64,000 bases of DNA from Microbacterium hominis NBRC 15708 (GTDB lineage Bacteria; Actinomycetota; Actinomycetes; Actinomycetales; Microbacteriaceae). Below are positions 17,038 through 27,425 of this stretch, piece by piece (the stretch's first letter is position 1; every line of letters begins with the position of its first letter). Made by a program: the position numbers and the translations under genes. The stretch lies in contig NZ_BCWI01000001.1 in assembly GCF_001592125.1 (NCBI RefSeq), positions 676,339-740,338 on the forward strand, given 5' to 3'. Under the pieces are notes generated by a model. That model had not been told where the DNA came from and did not search any database. It was given only the letters and a program-made list of their open reading frames with translations.

Positions 17038-17801
17038 GCGTTTCGCGCGGTGTTGCGGAGTGTCCCCAGTCCGGTGATCTCGACCTCGACGCTCTGACCG
17101 GCCTCGAACGGCCCGATGCCCGCGGGCGTGCCCGTGAGGATCACGTCGCCGGGAAGGAGCGTGAACGCCGCCGACGCGTAGGCGATGATGTCCGGCACGG
17201 AATGCACCATGTCGGAGATCGGACCGTCCTGGCGGACCTCCCCGTCGACCCGGGTGACGATGCGGGCACCGCCGTCCAGGTCGAACTCTGTCTCGATCGC
17301 GGGCCCCAGCGGGCAGAACGTGTCGAAGCCCTTGGCGCGCGCCCACTGGCCGTCGGACTTCTGCAGGTCACGGGCCGTGACATCGTTGCCGATCGTGTAG
17401 CCGAACACGTAGTCGAGCGCAGCGGATGCCGGGACGTTCTTCGCCACCCGGCCGATCACGACGGCCAGCTCGCCCTCGAAGTCGGTGCGCTGCGACTGCG
17501 GCGGGCGCACGATGGCATCTCCGGGACCGATGACCGCCGTGTTGGGCTTGAGGAACAGCAGCGGCGCCTCGGGGGCCTCGCCGCCCATCTCCGCGGCGTG
17601 GTCGCGATAGTTCTTGCCCACGCACACGATCTTCGACCGCGGGATCACCGGCGCGAGCAGCGCCGCCTCGCCGAGCGGCACACGCTCACCGGTGGTGTCG
17701 AAGCCGGCGAACAGCGGATCGCCCGCGAGGACGACGAGCTCGGCGCCGTCGACGATGCCGAACCGGATCGCGTCGTGATGGCTGAAGCGGACGATCCTCA
17801 C
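17034..17801 (-). CDS. fumarylacetoacetate hydrolase-family protein
   Basis: 255 residues, the usual length of the single-domain FAH family (acylpyruvases, oxaloacetate decarboxylases, hydroxyheptadienedioate isomerases). The metal-site region FEGELAVVIG and the following GYTIGNDVTARDLQ are intact. ATG 17801 overlaps the end of ilvE by four bases, and its end overlaps the MFS start. Its tie to leucine and isoleucine genes suggests clean-up of a 2-oxoacid by-product, but the substrate is not shown. Confidence 0.88.
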   Translation of the reverse strand: MRIVRFSHHDAIRFGIVDGAELVVLAGDPLFAGFDTTGERVPLGEAALLAPVIPRSKIVCVGKNYRDHAAEMGGEAPEAPLLFLKPNTAVIGPGDAIVRPPQSQRTDFEGELAVVIGRVAKNVPASAALDYVFGYTIGNDVTARDLQKSDGQWARAKGFDTFCPLGPAIETEFDLDGGARIVTRVDGEVRQDGPISDMVHSVPDIIAYASAAFTLLPGDVILTGTPAGIGPFEAGQSVEVEITGLGTLRNTARNA

Positions 17802-18928
17802 TCCGCCGGCTCCGCAGCGGTCGTGGGCTCATCCAGCCGGAGCAGCCAGCCGTGGGTGTCTTCGCGCCGCCCGTACTGGATGTCGGTGAGTTCCTCGCGC
17901 AGCGACAGCGCGAGCGGTCCGAGGGGCTGCTCGTCGACGAAGTCGCGTCCCTTCAGCACGCCGATCGGCGCGACGACCGCGGCGGTTCCGCACGCGAACA
18001 CCTCGACGATGTCGCCCGAGGCCACACCGGAGCGCCACTCCTCGATCGACACGGCGCGTCCCTCGATCTTGTGGCCGCGGTCGGCCGCGAGCTGCAGGAT
18101 CGAGTCGCGCGTGATCCCCTCGAGGATCGAGTCGGACTGGGGAGTGACGATCGTGCCGTCCTTGTAGACGAACACGACGTTCATGCCGCCCAGCTCCTCG
18201 ACGTTGCGATCCTGGTCGAGGAAGACGACCTGGTCGCAGCCCTGCTCGTACGCCTCGGCCTGCGGGAGCAGGCTTGCGGCGTAGTTGCCGCCGGTCTTGG
18301 CGGCGCCGGTGCCGCCCTTGCCGGCGCGGGCGTAGTCCTCGCTGAGCCAGATCGACACCGGCTTCGCGCCACCCTTGAAGTAGGCGCCCACCGGGGAGGC
18401 GATCACGTAGTAGCCGACCTTGTTGGCCGGGCGCACGCCCAGGAACGCCTCCTTCGCGAACATGAACGGGCGCAGGTACAGGCTCTGGTCCGCGCCTGAG
18501 GGCACCCAGGCGCCGTCGACCGCGATGAGCGCCTTCAGCGACTCGACAAAGTACTCGACCGGCAGCTCGGGCAGCGCGAGGCGGCGGGCGCTGCGCTGCA
18601 GACGACGACCGTTCTGGTCGGGGCGGAAGGTCCACACCGAACCGTCGGCGTGGCGGTAGGCCTTGATGCCCTCGAAGATCTCCTGGCCGTAGTGCAGCAC
18701 GGCGGCGGCGGGGTCGAGCGACAGCGGCCCGTAGGGCTGCACGCGGGGGCGGTGCCAGCCGCCGCGCACCGACCAGCAGATGTCGACCATGTGGTCGGTG
18801 AAGGTGGTGCCGAAGGCCGGGTCGGCGAGCAGCTGCTCGCGCTCGGCGGCGGATTTCGCCGCCAAGTTGCGGGTGACCGCGAACTCCAGGGGGGCGAGTC
18901 CGGCATCGGGTTCGTAGGTGAGGCTCAT
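17798..18928 (-). CDS. ilvE: branched-chain amino-acid aminotransferase
   Basis: 376 residues. Last step of leucine, isoleucine and valine synthesis, glutamate-dependent, cytosolic, class IV PLP fold. The PLP lysine is in AKTGGNYAAS and the phosphate-binding region in GITRDSIL. Long type-2 (BCAT) form. It lies 49 bases after leuB and overlaps the FAH gene, so leuB-ilvE-FAH-MFS reads as one transcript. AGGA precedes the ATG at normal spacing. Confidence 0.96.
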   Translation of the reverse strand: MSLTYEPDAGLAPLEFAVTRNLAAKSAAEREQLLADPAFGTTFTDHMVDICWSVRGGWHRPRVQPYGPLSLDPAAAVLHYGQEIFEGIKAYRHADGSVWTFRPDQNGRRLQRSARRLALPELPVEYFVESLKALIAVDGAWVPSGADQSLYLRPFMFAKEAFLGVRPANKVGYYVIASPVGAYFKGGAKPVSIWLSEDYARAGKGGTGAAKTGGNYAASLLPQAEAYEQGCDQVVFLDQDRNVEELGGMNVVFVYKDGTIVTPQSDSILEGITRDSILQLAADRGHKIEGRAVSIEEWRSGVASGDIVEVFACGTAAVVAPIGVLKGRDFVDEQPLGPLALSLREELTDIQYGRREDTHGWLLRLDEPTTAAEPAE

Positions 18929-18977
18929 GTCTAGTCCTGAGGGTGTGAGCGGTCGGCGTACGTGCGGCGGTTCCAGG

Positions 18978-20030
18978 CTACGCCTGGACAGCGGCGGCGA
19001 TGGCGTCGCCGACCTGGGCGGTGGTGCGGGGCTGCGATCCTCGGGCGGCGATGTCCGCTTCGACGGCGCGGGTGACGCGCGCGGCTTCGTCGGCCAGCCC
19101 GAGGTGATCGAGCATGAGAGCGACGGAGAGGATCGCGGCCGTGGGGTCGGCCTTCTGCTGTCCCGCGATGTCCGGCGCCGAGCCGTGCACGGGCTCGAAC
19201 ATCGAGGGGAACGCGCCGTCGGGGTTGATGTTCCCCGAAGCGGCGAGGCCGATGCCTCCGGTGACGGCGCCGGCCAAGTCGGTGAGGATGTCGCCGAAGA
19301 GGTTGTCGGTGACGATCACGTCGAAGCGGCCCGGGTTCGTGACCAGATAGATGGTGGCCGCGTCGATGTGCACATAGTCTACGGTCACGTCGGGGTGCTC
19401 GGAGGCCACGGCATCCACGATCCGCTTCCACATCCCGCCCGCGTGCACCAGGACGTTGGTCTTGTGCACGAGCGTGACCTTCTTGCGGCGACGCTCGGCC
19501 TGCGCGAACGCGTAGCGCACGACGCGCTCGATGCCGAAGGCCGTGTTGACCGACGTCTCGTTGGCGACTTCGTGCGGGGTGCCCGTGCGGATCGATCCGC
19601 CGTTGCCGACATAGGGCCCCTCGGTGCCTTCGCGGACGACCACGAAGTCGATCGCGCCGGGGTCGGCCAGCGGGCCGGGCGCTCCCGGGTAGAGCTTCGA
19701 GGGGCGGAGGTTCACGTAGTGATCGAGCGAGAAGCGGAGCTTCAGCAGCAGCCCGCGCTCGATGTTCGCGTCTTTCAGCCGCGGGTCTCCCGGCACGCCG
19801 CCGACGGCACCCAACAGGATGGCGTCGTGCGCGGCGATCGCGGCCAGGTCGTCGTCGGTGAGCGTGTCGCCGGTCTCGAGGTAACGCGCCGCGCCGAGCG
19901 AGAACCGTGTCTTGTCGAAGGTCACGTCGGATGCCGCGGTCACGGCATCCAGCACCTTCTCCGCCTCGCCGACGACCTCGGGACCGATGCCGTCACCCGG
20001 GATGACGGCGAGCTTGATGACACGCGACAT
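18978..20030 (-). CDS. leuB: 3-isopropylmalate dehydrogenase
   Basis: 350 residues. NAD-dependent oxidative decarboxylation of 3-isopropylmalate in leucine synthesis. Seen: GDGIGPEV near the N-terminus, the substrate-binding arginines around LRPSKLYPG, the catalytic lysine in HKTNVL, metal aspartates in [13 protein letters not shown], and the NAD site ending GSAPDIAG. First gene of the leuB-ilvE-FAH-MFS run. leuA, leuC and leuD are not in this window. Confidence 0.96.
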   Translation of the reverse strand: MSRVIKLAVIPGDGIGPEVVGEAEKVLDAVTAASDVTFDKTRFSLGAARYLETGDTLTDDDLAAIAAHDAILLGAVGGVPGDPRLKDANIERGLLLKLRFSLDHYVNLRPSKLYPGAPGPLADPGAIDFVVVREGTEGPYVGNGGSIRTGTPHEVANETSVNTAFGIERVVRYAFAQAERRRKKVTLVHKTNVLVHAGGMWKRIVDAVASEHPDVTVDYVHIDAATIYLVTNPGRFDVIVTDNLFGDILTDLAGAVTGGIGLAASGNINPDGAFPSMFEPVHGSAPDIAGQQKADPTAAILSVALMLDHLGLADEAARVTRAVEADIAARGSQPRTTAQVGDAIAAAVQA

Positions 20031-20108
20031 GGAACTCCTCGAAACTGCTCGAAACTGCCCGAACCGTCGACGCGCGGCATTGTCGGCGTCGTCGTCCAGG
20101 AGGACGGC

Positions 20109-21656
20109 TCAGTGCTCGACGTGCGCGCTGCGGGACCCCTTCAGCGTAGTGGCCGCGATGACCGCCGCGATGGCGACGAGCACCGCGCCGATGACGGCGG
20201 TGATGCCGACGCCGGCATCGAAGGCGTGCGCCGCGGCGCTGCGCAGGGCCTCGGCGGTCGGGGTGTCGAGCGTGCCCGCGACCGTCATCGCGCCGGCGAG
20301 CGTCTCGCGCGCGGCATCCGCGGCCGCCCCCTCGACTCCCGCGGGCAGGACGATCCCGCTGCGGTAGGCCGCGGTCAGGATGCCGCCGAGCACCGCCGTG
20401 CCGAGCACGGCGCCCAGCTCGTAGGCCGTCTCGGAGACGGCGCTGGCGGCACCCGCCTTCGCCGGGGGCGCGCTCGCGAGGATCAGCTCGTTGGAGACCG
20501 TCTCGGCCGCTCCGATGCCGATGCCGAGCAGCACGAACGCGGCCACGAGCAGCGGCAGCGCGCCGTCGCCCACGGCGCCCGGGACGAGCAGGTACGCCAC
20601 CACCGAGAACGTCAGCGCGATCGGCACGACCACGCGCGCCGAGACGCGACGCGCGATCGGGACGACCAGGAGACCGGCGACGATCATGGCCGCCATTCCG
20701 GGGACGAGCGCGAAGCCGGCCTCCATCGGCGACAGCCCGACGATCAGCTGCAGGTGCTGTGCGACGAAGTACAGGAAGCCCACCAGCGACACCACGCTCA
20801 GGAGGTTGACCAGCAGCGCACCGCTGAACGTGCCGCGCGAGAACAGGCGCATGTCGAGCATGGGCTGCGTCGAGCCGAGCTGGCGACGCACGAACAGTAC
20901 GCCGAACGCCACGCCGGCGACGGTCAGCACCACCGGCAGCACGCCGAACCCGTGGACGGCGACCTCCTTGATGGCGTAGACGATCGGCACCATCGTCAGC
21001 ATCGACAGGGCGATGCTCACGGGGTCGATGCGTCCCGGGTGCGGGTCGCGGCTCTCGGGCACCAGCAGCGGTGCGAACACCAGCAGCGGCACGAGCACCG
21101 GCACCGACATGAGGAAGACCGAGCCCCACGCGAAGTGCTCCAGCAGGATGCCGCCGACGATCGGACCGAGCGCCGCGCCGGCGGAGAACATCGACGCCCA
21201 CACCGCGATGGCCATGCGGCGCTGGTCGCGGTCGGTGAAGATGCTGCGCAGCAGCGACAGGGTCGACGGCATCAGCATCGCGCCGAAGACACCCATGCCC
21301 GCGCGTGCGGCGATGAGCCAGGCGGCGCTGGGGGCGAACGCGGCGAGCACCGAGACGGCCGCGAATCCGGTCGCGCCGATGAGCAGCATCCGCCGTCGGC
21401 CGAACCTGTCGCCGAGGGTTCCCATCGTCACGAGCAGGCCCGCGAGCACGAGGGGGTAGGCGTCGATGATCCAGAGCTGCTGCGCACTGGAGGGGTTGAG
21501 GCTCAGGGCGATGTCGGGCAGCGCGAAGCTCAGCACCGTGTTGTCCACGGACACGAGCAGCACGGGCAGCATCAGCACGACGAGTGCGAGCCAGCCGCGC
21601 CATCCGACGCGCTTGCCGTTCGCCTCGGCCAAGGTGATCTCTTCTGTCAAAGTCAT
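20109..21656 (-). CDS. DHA2-family MFS multidrug efflux protein
   Basis: 515 residues, about 14 TM segments. DNTVLSFALPDI in TM1, motif A GDRFGRRRM, and motif C-like GPIVGGILLEH in TM5 are typical of QacA/SmvA-type drug:proton antiporters. Divergent from a TetR regulator at 21724, with a shared operator-like palindrome between, so probably repressed by it. Confidence 0.9.
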   Translation of the reverse strand: MTLTEEITLAEANGKRVGWRGWLALVVLMLPVLLVSVDNTVLSFALPDIALSLNPSSAQQLWIIDAYPLVLAGLLVTMGTLGDRFGRRRMLLIGATGFAAVSVLAAFAPSAAWLIAARAGMGVFGAMLMPSTLSLLRSIFTDRDQRRMAIAVWASMFSAGAALGPIVGGILLEHFAWGSVFLMSVPVLVPLLVFAPLLVPESRDPHPGRIDPVSIALSMLTMVPIVYAIKEVAVHGFGVLPVVLTVAGVAFGVLFVRRQLGSTQPMLDMRLFSRGTFSGALLVNLLSVVSLVGFLYFVAQHLQLIVGLSPMEAGFALVPGMAAMIVAGLLVVPIARRVSARVVVPIALTFSVVAYLLVPGAVGDGALPLLVAAFVLLGIGIGAAETVSNELILASAPPAKAGAASAVSETAYELGAVLGTAVLGGILTAAYRSGIVLPAGVEGAAADAARETLAGAMTVAGTLDTPTAEALRSAAAHAFDAGVGITAVIGAVLVAIAAVIAATTLKGSRSAHVEH

Positions 21657-21664
21657 GATTTCTT

Positions 21665-21680
21665 TACCGTCCAGCCGGTA
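21665..21680. promoter_or_regulatory. candidate TetR operator
   Basis: TACCGTCCAGCCGGTA is an imperfect 16-bp palindrome 9 bases upstream of the efflux start, in the divergent promoter. TAGCAT with a 7-base spacer before ATG 21724 would give the regulator a leaderless transcript. Confidence 0.5.
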
Positions 21681-21723
21681 TAGTAACAGAGATGGAGATC
21701 ACGCGCTGGATAGCATCGAGACC

Positions 21724-22266
21724 ATGAGTCGCCCTCCCCTGGCCCGCGAGAAGGTGCTGGACGCCTTCGAGGCGATCCTCGTGGACGACGGTGAACGCGC
21801 GGCGACGATGGATGCCACGGCCCGCTCAGCGGGCGTCTCGAAGGGCGGCCTGCTCTACCACTTCGCCTCGAAGGAACTGCTCGAGGCCGGCCTGATCGAA
21901 CGCCTCCGCGCGCTCGTGGAGGACGACGTGGCGGCGATGTCGAGCTACCCGGGCGGCCCCATCGCCCACTACCTGCGGTCGTCGGTGATGTCCAACGACC
22001 CGATCGACCGCGCCATCCTCGCCGCCTCGCGCCTGGCGCAGGGCGGGAACACGCAGGCCGCGGAAGCGCTGCGCGAGGTGCGGGAGAAGTGGGCGGACGC
22101 CCTGCGCCCGTACGCCCCCGACGGCGCCGCGCTGGATCTGGTCATGCTCGTCGGCGACGGCCTGTACTTCAACAACGCCCTGTCGGGCGGCTCGATCCCC
22201 GGGCCGGTCCCCCGCGGCGACGCGCTCGACGCGCTCGTCGCCCTGGTCGAGCGCGCGGTCCGCTGA
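21724..22266 (+). CDS. TetR-family regulator of the adjacent efflux gene
   Basis: 180 residues. The N-terminal helix-turn-helix is ATMDATARSAGVSKGGLLYHF, split over residues about 22-42. The C-terminal ligand domain is short and alpha-helical. Start at ATG 21724, supported by TAGCAT at 21711-21716. Placement opposite a DHA2 exporter suggests local repression relieved by an exported compound. Confidence 0.9.
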   Translation: MSRPPLAREKVLDAFEAILVDDGERAATMDATARSAGVSKGGLLYHFASKELLEAGLIERLRALVEDDVAAMSSYPGGPIAHYLRSSVMSNDPIDRAILAASRLAQGGNTQAAEALREVREKWADALRPYAPDGAALDLVMLVGDGLYFNNALSGGSIPGPVPRGDALDALVALVERAVR

Positions 22267-22278
22267 CCCGGGGCCACC

Positions 22279-22369
22279 GCGTCTCGACTCGTCGCTGCGC
22301 TCCGCGCTCGACGACCGGGAAGAGGCGGCTCCCCCGGTCGTCGAGCGAGCGCCGCGAGTCGAAACGCCC
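22279..22369. repeat. hairpin repeat between convergent genes (family copy 1)
   Basis: The left arm is GTCTCGACTC...GCTCGACGACCGGG, and the right arm CCCGGTCGTCGAGCGAGC...GAGTCGAAAC mirrors it imperfectly over about 38 bases. It lies between the ends of the TetR gene and serA, so it probably terminates both. Related single arms occur at 26871 and 53902. Confidence 0.6.
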
Positions 22370-22377
22370 TGCGGGCC

Positions 22378-23982
22378 TCAGGCCTCGCTGATCTCCAGCT
22401 GGCGGAACAGGTCGGCGCCGACCGCTGCACGCGTGTCGTCCAGGATCGCGTCGGGCACGGGCTGGTCGACGGTCAGCACCGAGAGGGCGCGACCCGAGGC
22501 ATCCGGCTGCGCGACGAACAGGCCCGCGATGTTGATGCCGGCCTCCCCGAGCTTCTGTCCGTAGATCGCGACGATGCCGGGACGGTCGGCGTAGCGCATC
22601 ACGAGGTGGTGCTTCTCGATCGGCACCTCGATCTCGTAGCCGTTGATGCCGACGATCTTCGGCACCATGCGCGTGCCGGCCAGGGTGCCGGCGACCGTCA
22701 GCACGGATCCGTCGGACAGCGTGCCGCGCAGGATCGTGATGTTGCGGTACAGGGGGCTGTCGGCCTCGACGATCAGGCGGGTCTCGATGCCGCGCTGCTC
22801 GGCGAACAGCGGCGCGTTGACGTACGACACGTTCTCGCTGACGATCTTGGTGAAGATGCCCTTGAGCGCCGCCAGGCGGTAGACGCTCACGTCGTAGGCG
22901 GCGAGCTCGCCGCGCACCTCAATGTCGAGGCTCGTGAGCGCGCTCGTCGCGAGGCCCGAGAAGACCTGCCCGAGCTGCTCGACGAGCGCGATGCCGGGGC
23001 GCACGAACGGGTCGATCACGCCACCGGCGACGTTGACGGCGTCGGGCACGAGGTCGCCCTCGAGGGCGAGCTTGACGGAGCGGGCGACCGAGATGCCGGC
23101 CTTCTCCTGCGCCTCGTCCGTCGAGGCCCCCAGGTGCGGGGTGACGACCACGTTCGGCAGCGACAGCAGCGGGAACGCGGTGCCCTCGGGCGTAGGGGGC
23201 TCGCTCGTGAAGACGTCGAGACCGGCCCCGGCGATCTCACCGGTGGTGAGGGCCGTGTACAGCGCCTCCTCGTCGATCAGTCCGCCGCGGGCGACGTTGA
23301 CCACGTAGGCGGTCGGCTTCATCCGCGCGAACTGCTCGGCGCCGATCATGCCGGTCGTCTCCGGCGTCTTGGGCATGTGGATCGTGATGAAGTCGCTCTG
23401 CTCGAGCAGGTCGTCGAGGCTCAGCAGGCTCACTCCGAGCTGCTGGGCGCGCGTGGGGGTGACATACGGGTCGTACGCGACGACCGTCACACCGAACGCC
23501 TGCAGCCGGGCCGCGATGAGCGCCCCGATGCGGCCGAGGCCGATGATGCCCACCGTCTTCTCGAAGAGCTCGGTGCCGGTGAACGAGCTGCGCTTCCATG
23601 CGCCCGCCGCGAGCGACGCGTGCGCGGCCGGGATGTGGCGCGCCAGGCTCAGGATGTGCCCGACGGTCAGCTCCGCCGCGGAGATGATGTTCGAGGTCGG
23701 CGCGTTGACGACCATGACGCCGGCGGCCGTCGCCGCCTTGATGTCGACGTTGTCGAGGCCCACGCCCGCACGCGCCACGACCTTGAGCACGGGGGCGGCG
23801 GCGATGGCCTCGGCATCCACCTTCGTCGCCGAGCGGATCAGGATCGCGTGCGCCTCGGCGATCGCCGACAGCAGCGCCGGGCGGTCGGTGCCGTCGACCT
23901 GACGGACGTCGAAGTCCGGCCCGAGGGCGTCGATCGTGGCGGGTGAGAGTTCTTCGGCGATGAGGACGACGGGCTTGGACAC
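22378..23982 (-). CDS. serA: D-3-phosphoglycerate dehydrogenase
   Basis: 534 residues, the long actinobacterial type. NAD-binding GLGRIG near residue 150, catalytic Arg in NVARGGLIDE, Glu and His in TPHLGAST. An intervening domain and a C-terminal ACT domain (from about 455; PGIVAIYGQKLGEAGINIAG) follow, which in this family gives feedback control by serine. It catalyses the first step of serine synthesis in the cytosol. It stands alone between a convergent TetR gene and membrane proteins. Confidence 0.97.
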   Translation of the reverse strand: MSKPVVLIAEELSPATIDALGPDFDVRQVDGTDRPALLSAIAEAHAILIRSATKVDAEAIAAAPVLKVVARAGVGLDNVDIKAATAAGVMVVNAPTSNIISAAELTVGHILSLARHIPAAHASLAAGAWKRSSFTGTELFEKTVGIIGLGRIGALIAARLQAFGVTVVAYDPYVTPTRAQQLGVSLLSLDDLLEQSDFITIHMPKTPETTGMIGAEQFARMKPTAYVVNVARGGLIDEEALYTALTTGEIAGAGLDVFTSEPPTPEGTAFPLLSLPNVVVTPHLGASTDEAQEKAGISVARSVKLALEGDLVPDAVNVAGGVIDPFVRPGIALVEQLGQVFSGLATSALTSLDIEVRGELAAYDVSVYRLAALKGIFTKIVSENVSYVNAPLFAEQRGIETRLIVEADSPLYRNITILRGTLSDGSVLTVAGTLAGTRMVPKIVGINGYEIEVPIEKHHLVMRYADRPGIVAIYGQKLGEAGINIAGLFVAQPDASGRALSVLTVDQPVPDAILDDTRAAVGADLFRQLEISEA

Positions 23983-24084
23983 AGCGGCAGGACCTTTGCG
24001 AAGGATGGGATCGGTGGAAGGATGCCAGCCTACCGGTCGTGCCGCCCTGCCCCCGACCGTGTGACGGCCGGGAAAACCCGGCTC

Positions 24085-24456
24085 TCAGCCGATCATCGAT
24101 GTGCCGGAGGGCCCGACGCTGTAGGTCAGGATGTTCAACCAGAACACCGCGACGACGCACAGCCCGGTGACGAGCACGAGCGAGAACTGCCACCACGAAC
24201 GCCGCCAGCCCACGGCGAAGGCGACGCCGAACGCGACGAGCGGGAAGACCACCGACAGCAGCAGGACGAACCAGCCGTAGCCGTTGAGGGGCTGTGCGCC
24301 GGATGCCGCCTGGACGAGGAAGTCCACGGCGTTCCAGACGAAGTACGCGTAGAAGAGCCCGAAGAGCACCGAGATCGTCACGATCAGCCAGGTCGGCAGC
24401 GCGCGCCGCTTCCCTGCGGCCACGGGAGTCGTCGCGGAGGACGTGTCCGGGGTCAT
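24085..24456 (-). CDS. small three-TM membrane protein, unknown
   Basis: 123 residues. Three or four hydrophobic segments (about 20-45, 57-78, 86-110) follow a polar Thr/Ser-rich N-terminus. The ATG overlaps the previous gene's stop (ATGA), so it is coupled to the 178-residue membrane protein and cutC. No family recognised. Confidence 0.7.
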   Translation of the reverse strand: MTPDTSSATTPVAAGKRRALPTWLIVTISVLFGLFYAYFVWNAVDFLVQAASGAQPLNGYGWFVLLLSVVFPLVAFGVAFAVGWRRSWWQFSLVLVTGLCVVAVFWLNILTYSVGPSGTSMIG

Positions 24457-24989
24457 CGTCCCACCGCCCCGACCAGGATGAAGGGCCACGGCACGAGGAG
24501 CGCGAGCCCGCCGAGCAGGAGCAGCACGCGGATCCAGGCCTTGGCGAGCCGGGTGAGCACGAACACCGTCAGGAACCACAGCGCCGGCGCCGCGACGGCG
24601 AGCCAGAACGCGACCGTGTACCCGACGGGGCTGACCAGGAACTGGGCGGTGCCCTGCAGCCGCAGTCCGCCGATGATCCAGCCGATCGTGAAGAGGAGGT
24701 AGGCGCCGGCGAGGATGCCGAACGTCACCAGCATCGCGTTCGACAGCTGTGCGGGCTCGTCGGGCATGGTGACCGTGCCGTCGGCCTCGATGCGGCCGAC
24801 CTCCGCGCTCCCCTTCCCCACCGCCGTGTAGCCGTCGGGGAGGGCGAGGGGCTCCGCCGCGGGCTCATCGTCCTCGATCGGCGCGCCGTCCGCGACCGCC
24901 GTGTCGGCGCCGGGCCGGTGGCCGACATCGAGCGTGGGGTCGTCGTCGCCGTCCCAGCTGAGGGCGTCGTCGTCGCGTGGTGTGCTCAC
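24453..24989 (-). CDS. membrane protein with acidic N-terminal tail, unknown
   Basis: 178 residues. The first about 80 residues are acidic and low-complexity, then come three TM segments (about 85-110, 122-142, 152-175). GTG 24989 overlaps the stop of cutC by four bases, and its stop overlaps the next gene. The pair may form a small membrane complex; no function is evident. Confidence 0.7.
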   Translation of the reverse strand: MSTPRDDDALSWDGDDDPTLDVGHRPGADTAVADGAPIEDDEPAAEPLALPDGYTAVGKGSAEVGRIEADGTVTMPDEPAQLSNAMLVTFGILAGAYLLFTIGWIIGGLRLQGTAQFLVSPVGYTVAFWLAVAAPALWFLTVFVLTRLAKAWIRVLLLLGGLALLVPWPFILVGAVGR

Positions 24990-25711
24990 GCTTCGAGCGT
25001 AGCGCCGACCGCGGCCACCGCCGCCGCCACGACCGCCGCGTCGGTGACGTCGTGGCCGCTCGTGCCGCCGCCGGGCCCGGCGGGAGTGTCGCGGCCGGCG
25101 ACGGCTCGCGCCGACAGATGCACGGCGTCGACGCCGGTCGCCACGATGGCCGGGATGTCGGGCACGCGGATGCCGCCGCCGGCCATGATCTCCACGCCCG
25201 CCCCGAGTGCGACGAAGCGGCGCAGCGCGCCGACCCCGTCGATGGAGCGGTCGGCCCCGCCCGAGGTGAGAACCCGGTCGACGCCCAGCTCGGCGAGGCG
25301 CTCGAGCACCGCGAGCGGATCCGCGGACGCGTCGATCGCCCGGTGGAAGACGAGCGTGAGGTCGCCCGCGGCCTCACGCCAGCGGCGCAGCGCCTCCGCG
25401 TCGACCGCGCCGGCTGCCGTCAGCGCACCGACGACGACGCCCCCGGCGCCGGCACGCGCGACCGCGGCGATGTCGGCGGCGACCAGGGCGACCTCCTCGG
25501 CGTCGTAGACGAACCCGCCGCCCCGAGGGCGCACCAGCACATTGACCGGCTCTCCCCCGACGCCGGCCACCGCGGCCTCGACGAGTCCGATCGAGGGTGT
25601 CAGGCCGCCGACGCCCAGCGCCTGGCACAGTTCGAGACGGGAGGCTCCGGCATCCATCGCGGCGCGGGAGCCCGCGGCATCCTGCACGGCGATCTCGACG
25701 GCGACGGTCAT
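24986..25711 (-). CDS. cutC: CutC-family protein
   Basis: 241 residues, TIM-barrel family once linked to copper homeostasis. The conserved opening VEIAVQD...GASRLELCQALGVGGLTPS and MAGGGIRVPDI are present. TAGCGT at 25724-25719 with a 7-base spacer fixes the start at ATG 25711. First of a three-gene operon with two membrane proteins. The biochemical role of CutC remains uncertain. Confidence 0.9.
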   Translation of the reverse strand: MTVAVEIAVQDAAGSRAAMDAGASRLELCQALGVGGLTPSIGLVEAAVAGVGGEPVNVLVRPRGGGFVYDAEEVALVAADIAAVARAGAGGVVVGALTAAGAVDAEALRRWREAAGDLTLVFHRAIDASADPLAVLERLAELGVDRVLTSGGADRSIDGVGALRRFVALGAGVEIMAGGGIRVPDIPAIVATGVDAVHLSARAVAGRDTPAGPGGGTSGHDVTDAAVVAAAVAAVGATLEA

Positions 25712-25735
25712 GACCGCCACGCTAGCAAAGGCGAA

Positions 25736-25765
25736 GGCCCGACCCCCTTGTGAGGGGGCCGGGCC
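25736..25765 (-). terminator. terminator downstream of ilvC
   Basis: GGCCCG/CGGGCC and CCCCC/GGGGG arms form a strong hairpin 53 bases past ilvC. On the minus strand it is followed by TTCGCCTTTGC, which already overlaps the cutC promoter. Confidence 0.65.
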
Positions 25766-25817
25766 CGTGTGGCTTTCGCAAGCCTGCTCGGCGGGTGTGC
25801 CGAGGGTCTGGACGGGA

Positions 25818-27425
<1,608 letters not shown>

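Noticed and set aside
18918..21683. 921-codon plus-strand open frame
   Set aside because: Low-complexity antisense frame over leuB and the DHA2 exporter; a common high-GC artefact.
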